DNA from: Acidobacteriota bacterium
GTDB taxonomy: Bacteria > Acidobacteriota > UBA890 > WLXD01
Direction of reading: 5' to 3'
DNA: 11,761 nt
Assembly: GCA_022571615.1 (NCBI GenBank)
Contig: JACZXM010000041.1
Span: 1 to 11,761 of the forward strand
Shown: positions 1-5,646 of the stretch, piece by piece
How positions within the stretch are numbered: position 1 is the stretch's first letter
Layout of the letters: every line of letters begins with the position of its first letter
Notes under the pieces: generated by a model
What the model saw: only the letters and a program-made list of their open reading frames with translations
Told to the model about the DNA's origin: nothing
Database searches by the model: none
Position numbers and translations under genes: made by a program

Positions 1-395
1 TTGGTCGGTCTTCGATGCATCACCCTTTTCCCAGCGCGACTGGAGATACGCGTACGATATTGGCCGCGTGGTCCGCGTGGGCAGAGGCGACGAACGGAAA
101 GGGCAGATCGGTTCTATGGCGGCTGGCGGTACGTGGCCCCCCCGATACGGTGCTAGGCAGGACTCCACAGTACATAGTATGATTACGTGCCGGTAGTGCG
201 CAATCTCGCAAAGGCGACCTAACGCTAGATTCACAGATCAAGTGCAACACCTGAGGTGAGTGAGGAAGGCCTCGGCGGGGGTTGAGCAGGCGTCGCTAGA
301 TGGGGGCCTTATAGCCCGCCTGTAGCGAAATTCTCCGCAGCCAGCCACGCGAAGAGCAGACAGACCAACCCCAAAAAAGCTTTTCAAGCAATGCA
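1..395. other. Stretch without a supported gene; rearranged flank
   Basis: No gene can be supported here. The + frame beginning at base 2 stays open to a stop at 188-190. Its first part has a protein-like composition (W, Y, F and D residues, for example SQRDWRYAYDIGRVVRVG), so it may be the 3' end of a gene entering from the left. However, the other + frames and a minus frame (250-20) are also open in this GC-rich DNA, so the case is weak. Positions 226-251 hold a block ending in caagtgcaacacc that looks to me like an insertion-sequence end (possibly IS30 family), from memory only. Together with the transposase fragment just downstream, this suggests a site that has collected mobile-element scars. 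Confidence 0.3.
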
Positions 396-1091
396 TTGTC
401 AAATGCTTTGGTTATACTAAATCCATCCGAGTCGGCGTTTTACACGCCATGGGAGCGGTGCCGCCTTTTTCCACCTTTCGCCTCGCGTTGTATTGAATTC
501 AAATTCCAAGGTCTGCGGATCGGCCAGCTCGCAAATTTTTTGGTGCAGGAAATAAGGGTGTCGCCGAAATTCTACATCGACGCCAAGGCCCAACTCGAGG
601 ATCCGGTGGCATCTGTCTCTGCCGATGGTGCCTACGATACGGCGGGCGTCTACAAGGCAGTTCAAATGAAGGGTGACGGACACGCAGTGAGAGTGCTCAT
701 CCCACCCGGACGAAACGCCCGGCTGAGTCCAAGACCCTCGGCCACACAGACGGAGAGGAACCGGGTCACCGCCCTCCTCCTATTGTCGGACGTAGTCCGG
801 AGGTGGAAGCGTCGCGCAGGAAGGATCCTCAAGGTGTTGATCGAGCCCAGCGAAGTCGCCGACGTGCTCTTCACGGACGACCCCGCCAGCTGCCGCTACC
901 GGGTCATCCTGGAAGGTGAGTTCAGCGACTGGCGCACGGCGGAACCCATCCCCGAGCCGGGCGGCGCGTTTCTCTACCTGGTCGTCCCGCAGCGGGGTGC
1001 TCTGATGCAGGTCGAGGTCTCCCACGGAGAGACGACGTGGCGCTCGCCGGCGGTCGCCGAATCGGTGCGAGTCCATCTGTCCCGCAACTAG
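396..1091 (+). pseudogene. Chimeric ORF: IS5-type transposase fragment joined to an unrelated C-terminal piece
   Basis: This 231-codon frame opens with TTG and has no convincing ribosome binding site, so the start is doubtful. It divides into three parts. Residues 1-66 resemble nothing I recognise and use lower-GC codons. Residues 67-123 match the middle of IS5-family DDE transposases: the SADGAYDT motif (residues 75-82, with Asp77) is followed by VLIPPGRNA and a QTERNR segment. Residues 125-231 do not continue the transposase. The catalytic-Glu region that should follow (GR..W...GY..R...E) is absent. Instead there is a beta-rich sequence (VLFTDDPASCRYRVILEG, then FLYLVVPQRGALMQVEVS) that looks like the real C-terminal domain of another, unidentified protein. 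I read the whole as decay products spliced together rather than a functional gene. Transcription through the C-terminal part is possible, since a weak terminator-like hairpin follows the stop. Confidence 0.55.
594..764 (+). mobile_element. IS5-family transposase internal fragment
   Basis: These 57 codons contain the recognisable core of an IS5-group transposase: SVSADGAYDT carrying a DDE aspartate, then AVRVLIPPGRNA, then an S/T/Q-rich stretch ending TERNR. Both ends of the element are missing here. The N-terminal half, including the first catalytic Asp, and the C-terminal part with the catalytic Glu cannot be found in the neighbouring frames I read. No terminal inverted repeats or target duplications could be assigned. 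It is a dead fragment that marks an old insertion and deletion. Confidence 0.65.
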
Positions 1092-1108
1092 CAATGCAAG
1101 CAGCAGCG

Positions 1109-1132
1109 AGCGGGTCTGCCGCTATTTTCTTT
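1109..1132 (+). terminator. Weak hairpin plus T-rich tail after the 396-1091 frame
   Basis: The arms AGCGG (1109-1113) and CCGCT (1119-1123) can pair around a 5-base loop and are followed by ATTTTCTTT. This lies 17 bases after the stop codon at 1089-1091. The stem is only 5 bp, so termination strength is doubtful. Its placement suggests the C-terminal half of the upstream frame comes from a gene that really ended here. Confidence 0.3.
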
Positions 1133-1197
1133 CCCGTAATCGCCGAAGTCCTAAGCCAGACCTCCAACTGCTCGTCATCGTTCCTTCACCGGGAAAT

Positions 1198-1476
1198 TCA
1201 AGTATCGAAATCGCGGTCGTCTGTCGGCTTGAGTCGTACTGAGCGTTCGACTTCGGCCACGTTGGCGTGCTGTTGGAGTTTCGAAAGGAGCTTGGATTCA
1301 ATCTCGCCAGTCAACTTATTCCCTACGACTGATTTCACTGTCAGACCGATTTCTTGAAGGGCTGTCAGGCACGAATCGTCCGGCGAGGCCTTCAACGAAA
1401 CCAAGACCTTTGTCTTGTCTGATTCTTCTCGATGCGGTTTGTTCGCGTCGAACAGTTTGCGCAACGAATCGGTCAT
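1198..1476 (-). CDS. Free-standing propeptide-like (I9-like) protein, putative inhibitor or chaperone of the adjacent S8 protease
   Basis: This is a 92-residue acidic/basic mixed protein without a signal peptide, membrane segment or cysteine-rich region. The ATG at 1476 overlaps the protease stop codon in an ATGA arrangement (1473-1476). It has a GAGG-type Shine-Dalgarno about 6 bases upstream, so translation is probably coupled; an in-frame upstream start at 1536 would lie inside the protease gene without support. Residues 24-85 line up with residues 96-155 of the protease, which is its propeptide position. Both have a VLV strand, an LG or IG turn, a K-L pair, a leucine-repeat helix, an A.V..(V/I)E.S strand and the same closing RLKPT. 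By eye this is about 30% identity over 60 residues with one 2-residue gap. Subtilisin propeptides (Inhibitor_I9 fold) act as folding chaperones and tight inhibitors, and stand-alone versions are known elsewhere. The inhibitor role here is inference from similarity and coupling. Catalytic motifs are absent. Confidence in the gene is high, in its function moderate. Confidence 0.75.
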   Translation of the reverse strand: MTDSLRKLFDANKPHREESDKTKVLVSLKASPDDSCLTALQEIGLTVKSVVGNKLTGEIESKLLSKLQQHANVAEVERSVRLKPTDDRDFDT

Positions 1477-3440
1477 GTCTGCCTCGCGGGTTCGATCTCC
1501 AACAGACGCTTCACTTGCAAGCGACCATAGCCCCATCGAGCATTCCAGCAGGGTTGCGTAAACTCGTCCTGTGCTGCCGACTTGATGAGCCTGCGCTTGA
1601 TCTCGGCCCAGCTCAAATTGTTGTCTTTTTCAAGCAGCAATGTAATCGCACCTGTGACGTACGGCGCGGACATGCTGGTCCCTTGAAGTGCCGCGTACGG
1701 TCGACCCGGGGCGCGCAGGAAATTTGGAATCTCTGCTTCGCTCGCATCACTGGAAAGCGGCGCAAGCAGAAGCTGTCCCGGCCCGGCGATCTCCGGCTTG
1801 TTGTGGCCGTCACGCGTCGGCCCCATGCTGCTGAAGTGTGAGATATCGTCCACATTGATCGCGTCTGCACGAAAAATACCGCCGGGCCTGTTGGGATCTC
1901 GGCTAGGCCACTCTTTGCGGGAGGCGTATGACGCAACAGTAATCGCCGAGAAGGATGTCCCCGGCATGCCAACCAGATGCGAATCGGTAGCACCGCTTGA
2001 AAAATGTCCCATGGCACCATCCGGAATCCAGCCGTGAACGCTGCCAACCTGGATTCCGCCGTTGGCCTGGTCGTCTTCAGCAATGACACTCCAGCCGCTC
2101 AGCAGTGCCGGGTCCGGATCGGTGACAATAAAGAACGTCGTCGAGAGATCTAGACTGTAGGGATGTTGCTGATGACTGGCCTCAACAAAAATGCTGCCGA
2201 GGTTAAATTCTTGCTTACCGTTCTCCGGGGCATTGAATAGATTGCCGGTCGGCGATCGGAGAGAGATTGTTGCAGCGTCTTCGCGTTGATGCCACACCTG
2301 CACGAGAATCAGTCCGGCTTCCACCGGGCCACTCGCGGTTTGGAATACTCGACGGTTGATTCGAAAATCGGCAACCCAGCGGTCTGGAGGCGTCAGCCCC
2401 CGGGCGAGTGTCGTGCTCGCGTGGATCGAGTCATTGCCCTCGTTACCTGCAGAAACAACAACCACACGACCGTCGCCAGAAAGATCGTCGATCACGCGTT
2501 CGGAGACCGAAGAGCCGTCGTGAGCTCCGAAATGGCCGCCAAGACTGAGGTTGATCACACATGGCTGATTACGTGTTTCGGCCACATCAAAAATGTGCTT
2601 GATGGCGACCGCGATGTCCGCCGTATCAAACGTTGTTTTCACAATGGCCAAGTCCGCCTCCGTGGCAACGCCGCGCCATTTTCCGCTTGGCGATCCGGAA
2701 CCGTTTCCGGCAGCGATTCCTGCGACATGTGTGCCGTGACCAACGACGTCAATCGATCCGTCTGCGTCTCCGGCATCAACGTCGGCTTGCGTAAACTCTT
2801 GACCCGTTTCCTGATCAAGGTAGTTCACGATGCGCGTGGAACCACCTGACTTAAAGGCCGGATGCGTGACGTCAATGCCTGTATCAATGATGCCAACCAA
2901 GACGCCTTGGCCCGTCTCGGACACAGTGGTTGACCCTGCATCCACAAGCCCTGTGGACTCATGAGCCTGATCGCAGGTCGGCTTGAGACGTGTGCTGGCT
3001 TCGATGTACCCGACTCCGGCGTAGCCGGCCAACGACTTGAGTTTCGAACGCGGAATCTTTGCCATCAACTTGCTGGGTGTCAGCGGCGTCGAGGTACCCC
3101 CCAACGACTTGATCTTTTTCTGCGTAGCAGTGCCATCTACGCTTTCGACCAAGACCGAAACGAGATCCTTCTGGACGTAATCGTTGGCTGCTTTGGTCGA
3201 CATGCGATCGGCTAAGGAACGAATACCGAGTGCGACCTTCGAGACGCTTGGTGCCGCCGCTGCTTTCGGTTTTTCGGCGACACCAAGCTTGTGTGCCAGC
3301 TTCGAATGGCTGGCACCAAGCAGCAAACATGGATCAAGCTTCGAGAAAGCAGAGATCGTTTGCCTCGTTGCGGTTTTCTTCTTGGTAGTTTTCCCTTTAG
3401 CGGCCTTTTCCGTTGTCTTCTTCTTGCTTTGCTTAGGCAT
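1473..3440 (-). CDS. Subtilisin-like serine protease (peptidase family S8)
   Basis: This 655-residue S8 endopeptidase has all parts of the catalytic machinery visible: Asp186 in IIDTG, His235 in GHGTHVAG, oxyanion Asn333 in SAGNEG and Ser589 in GTSMSAP. The ATG at 3440 has a GGAGG Shine-Dalgarno at 3447-3451. Residues 1-26 are a lysine-rich tail (about a dozen Lys) with no hydrophobic signal peptide, so standard Sec or Tat export is not indicated. Residues 93-156 form a propeptide-like domain ending RLKPT, which is repeated in the small downstream gene. The Asn-to-Ser distance is about 256 residues, against 66 in subtilisin. The extra sequence (about 340-480) has alternating strands (GLILVQVWH, FFIVTDPD) and probably forms an inserted beta-sandwich. 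This recalls the jelly-roll insert of clostridial Csp proteases, but that comparison is inference. Base composition looks lower in GC than the downstream operon, hinting at separate ancestry. Substrate unknown. Confidence 0.93.
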   Translation of the reverse strand: MPKQSKKKTTEKAAKGKTTKKKTATRQTISAFSKLDPCLLLGASHSKLAHKLGVAEKPKAAAAPSVSKVALGIRSLADRMSTKAANDYVQKDLVSVLVESVDGTATQKKIKSLGGTSTPLTPSKLMAKIPRSKLKSLAGYAGVGYIEASTRLKPTCDQAHESTGLVDAGSTTVSETGQGVLVGIIDTGIDVTHPAFKSGGSTRIVNYLDQETGQEFTQADVDAGDADGSIDVVGHGTHVAGIAAGNGSGSPSGKWRGVATEADLAIVKTTFDTADIAVAIKHIFDVAETRNQPCVINLSLGGHFGAHDGSSVSERVIDDLSGDGRVVVVSAGNEGNDSIHASTTLARGLTPPDRWVADFRINRRVFQTASGPVEAGLILVQVWHQREDAATISLRSPTGNLFNAPENGKQEFNLGSIFVEASHQQHPYSLDLSTTFFIVTDPDPALLSGWSVIAEDDQANGGIQVGSVHGWIPDGAMGHFSSGATDSHLVGMPGTSFSAITVASYASRKEWPSRDPNRPGGIFRADAINVDDISHFSSMGPTRDGHNKPEIAGPGQLLLAPLSSDASEAEIPNFLRAPGRPYAALQGTSMSAPYVTGAITLLLEKDNNLSWAEIKRRLIKSAAQDEFTQPCWNARWGYGRLQVKRLLEIEPARQT

Positions 3441-3579
3441 GATGTGCCTCCAGAGGTGAGCTTGAGAAAGCGAGTCCGACGGCGATCGGCTCTTTCAGGC
3501 CCCAGTCGAGTGTGAACAGGTGGGGGTCCGTGTGGGTCTCCTCCCTCCGGGGGCTGCACGTCCCAAGTCGCATGGTCGT

Positions 3580-4116
3580 TTATCGACGCCAGGACCGTGG
3601 TGAGGCAAAGCCTAGCCCCATACGCGGATGCCGTCCACGGTTAACAGTGGAAGGGAATTGAGCGCTGAGGTTGACTCGTCCGGTCAGCTCGCCCGGGACT
3701 GAGAGCACCCGAAACGCTTCGCTCACGGGGACTGGTTCTCGAATGGCTCCAATCGCCGTTTCGCCTCGTCCACCTCGTCCGCGTCCCGCTGCCCTGCAAT
3801 TCTCGCCACCCAGGTGCCGGCAAGGCTGAACACCGGGGCTTCGATTGCATCGAACTCGGGCTCCCCAGGCAGCGCGAACCGCTTGCCAGCGGGGAGGTCC
3901 CAGACCTCCCACGCCGTGCCGGTCTCTCGAACCAGATACCGCCCCTCGATCCGAGAATCCCGAAGACCGTCCGTCACATCGGGGAGTCCCGAACCGGCTC
4001 TGGGTTTCTCTTGCTCGTCCCATTGCGGACATAGGCTGCGACGTGCGTGCCATCGGGACTCAGTACAGTGGAGGCATGAAGCACTGGCGAGAGGATCTCG
4101 AGCCGGTCGCTCAGTC
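3580..4116 (-). pseudogene. Frameshifted TolB/WD40-like beta-propeller remnant
   Basis: Three minus-strand frames each carry part of a plausible protein. The first frame (from the end of the upstream gene down to about 3980) reads DRLEILSPVLHASTVLSPDG then THVAAYVRNG; SPDG followed by a hydrophobic strand is the hallmark of TolB/PD40-type propeller blades. It stops at 3976-3974. A second frame (about 3975 to 3723) continues in the same style: EGRYLVRETGTAWEVWDLP, then a decayed blade FSLAGTWVARIAG, then a charged helix and a stop. A third frame (to 3580) continues with SEAFRVLSVPGELTGRVNLS. No single frame is intact, and no start codon with a ribosome site is visible; the first frame begins as CTG overlapping the stop of the 321-residue gene. 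I read it as the degraded tail of a propeller gene with at least one, probably two, frameshifts. Sequencing error is an alternative for either shift. Confidence 0.5.
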
Positions 4117-5076
4117 AATCCACTCGACTCGGCAGCGCTCAATCACTAGATCCGAGCGGAGCAGACCCTTTGGGGCCGGCAGATTCTTCGATTCATTCAG
4201 GTCAAAACTCACTCGCTGACCCGCTTTGATTGGAACGGCGTTGAAGCCCCGATCGCGCAGCGAAGACAGTAAGGCGGACTCGAGGGCCGTACCCATATCC
4301 TGAAACTTCGCCGTTGATAGGGCCGGCGCGATGGAATTGCAGGAACCCAGGGCGATGCGCAGCCCATCGAGCGCCATGGTCGCTGCGTTCGTCTGGAATC
4401 GAGGAAATAGCTTCATCGCGATAGGGAACCGTACTTCAGAGACCTCACCCCAGGGGTCGCTCGTTAGAACCTCACCAGCGTCGGTGAGCTGTAGATACCG
4501 GGCTTCGTCGCGGTACCCGGGAGCTGTGAGCACGATCCGGTACACGCCCGCTTTCATTTTCAAGTCGGCGAAAGAAGTTTCGGATGCGCTTTCAGAAAAA
4601 GAGAGCTCTTGAGACGCCTCCGCGAGCGTCATCTGAACCGATTTGGGTCCCACGTCACCGATGTGGGTGACGCCGTCGAAGCGGCTCAGATGAAGCGAGA
4701 CGAACGTGTTCACGGAGCCACCGATCGACAGCGTGCCATCCTCTCCATGCAGGACCAGCACCTCGATCGGCTCGCGCTCCCCGAGGAGATTGCTCAGGCG
4801 ATTCTGTAGCTTGGTCGTCAGCTGATCGGCGATCACGCGGGCGGCGTCCGAGCCTGACGCCTCTCTGGCGGTGAACTGGCCGCCAATGGGTATGTCGAAG
4901 ACAGAACGTGTGGTTCGGCGGGCGTCACTGACCACGAAAGAGACGGACAGCTCATCCGAGATACGGTGCTTGAAGAGGGAGGGTACGAGCGCGACAAGAG
5001 CGAGGAGCAACGGCACTGCGATGCTAGGGATCACGAAACGGGGGTCTCGCCACCATGCGAGCTTCTGCTCCGGCAT
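4111..5076 (-). CDS. Membrane-anchored protein of unknown function
   Basis: I do not recognise this 321-residue protein. The ATG at 5076 follows GGAGG (5082-5086) at 5 bases, a strong start. Residues 14-35 form one hydrophobic segment (VIPSIAVPLLLALVALVPSLF) after a short basic N-terminus, so it is probably a single-pass protein with about 285 residues in the periplasm. Residues near 160-190 (GVYRIVLTAPGYRDEARYLQ) resemble a small PEGA-like or carboxypeptidase-regulatory-like beta-sandwich, of the kind that lies against envelope components. The C-terminal part has a helix, DMGTALESALLSSLRDRGF, reminiscent of periplasmic lipoprotein domains that bind or assemble surface structures, but this is only a resemblance. 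It has no catalytic motif that I can see. The beta-propeller remnant begins at its stop codon, so the two may once have been one operon or one protein. Confidence 0.72.
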   Translation of the reverse strand: MPEQKLAWWRDPRFVIPSIAVPLLLALVALVPSLFKHRISDELSVSFVVSDARRTTRSVFDIPIGGQFTAREASGSDAARVIADQLTTKLQNRLSNLLGEREPIEVLVLHGEDGTLSIGGSVNTFVSLHLSRFDGVTHIGDVGPKSVQMTLAEASQELSFSESASETSFADLKMKAGVYRIVLTAPGYRDEARYLQLTDAGEVLTSDPWGEVSEVRFPIAMKLFPRFQTNAATMALDGLRIALGSCNSIAPALSTAKFQDMGTALESALLSSLRDRGFNAVPIKAGQRVSFDLNESKNLPAPKGLLRSDLVIERCRVEWID

Positions 5077-5299
5077 ATTAGCCTCCAGCGTGATGGATAG
5101 GTCGCTGAGATTAGAAAAGCGCGGAATAGCGACTGAAGGAATCGCGGAACAGCATACTCATTTTTCCCATGTTTTTTCTCGCCCAGACGAACGGCAGGTC
5201 AGAAGATCGTTTGACCGCAGAGAGAATTAGTGGGACAGAACTGGGACAAACCCTGTTCGCGTCATTGACCTGACCCCGCGGTTAGTACCACGTTCTATC

Positions 5300-5635
5300 T
5301 CAGTAACTCGGTGCTGACAAGAGGTTGTTGAGGCCGGCGCCGAAATGCTCCACCAGGCGCCAGCGGTTCGCTGGCCCAGGGAGCGTGATTCCCTTCTTGC
5401 AGTTCGTGATGTGCGGGCTCCGCATGCCGGCACGCTCAACGAGCCGGGCCTGGGATAGCTCGGTTTCCTGCGTATGGGCTTGCACGGGTTGCTCGATGTA
5501 GTGCGCCGGCTGTGGGAAACCGCCAAGGCCAACCACACCTTCTACTTGTGCCCCTATGCGAACTCCTCGATCGGCATTTCTTGGACTCGCTCGAAGAACG
5601 AAATGAGGATGCCCGATATGAGCCTCCGGCTGCAC
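5300..5635 (-). CDS. Short XRE-type helix-turn-helix protein, possibly decayed
   Basis: Residues about 47-106 of this frame match a complete XRE/Cro DNA-binding domain. The core is LSQARLVERAG (recognition region SPHITNCKKG), then a P-containing turn and RLVEHFGAGLNNLL, with helix spacing the same as the family consensus. The protein ends five residues after the last helix, as small XRE regulators often do. The start is uncertain: GTG at 5635 gives 111 residues with a low-complexity, unlikely N-terminus, while GTG at 5536 gives a more typical 78 residues but has only a weak purine-rich site. The consensus Glu after the recognition helix is replaced (NCKKG). No partner toxin or operator is evident. 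It lies downstream of the hydrolase operon in the same direction (about 110 bases or less after its last stop if the 5536 start is right). It could be a relic. Confidence 0.42.
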   Translation of the reverse strand: MQPEAHIGHPHFVLRASPRNADRGVRIGAQVEGVVGLGGFPQPAHYIEQPVQAHTQETELSQARLVERAGMRSPHITNCKKGITLPGPANRWRLVEHFGAGLNNLLSAPSY

Positions 5636-5646
5636 GATCTACGGTA

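Noticed and set aside
2286..2849. Open + strand frame (187 codons) inside the protease gene
   Set aside because: The minus strand encodes the complete S8 catalytic core here, and the + frame has no recognisable domain.
5197..5216. Inverted repeat GGTCA-N10-TGACC as an operator
   Set aside because: The arms are only 5 bp, which is expected by chance. There is no promoter next to it that I could define.
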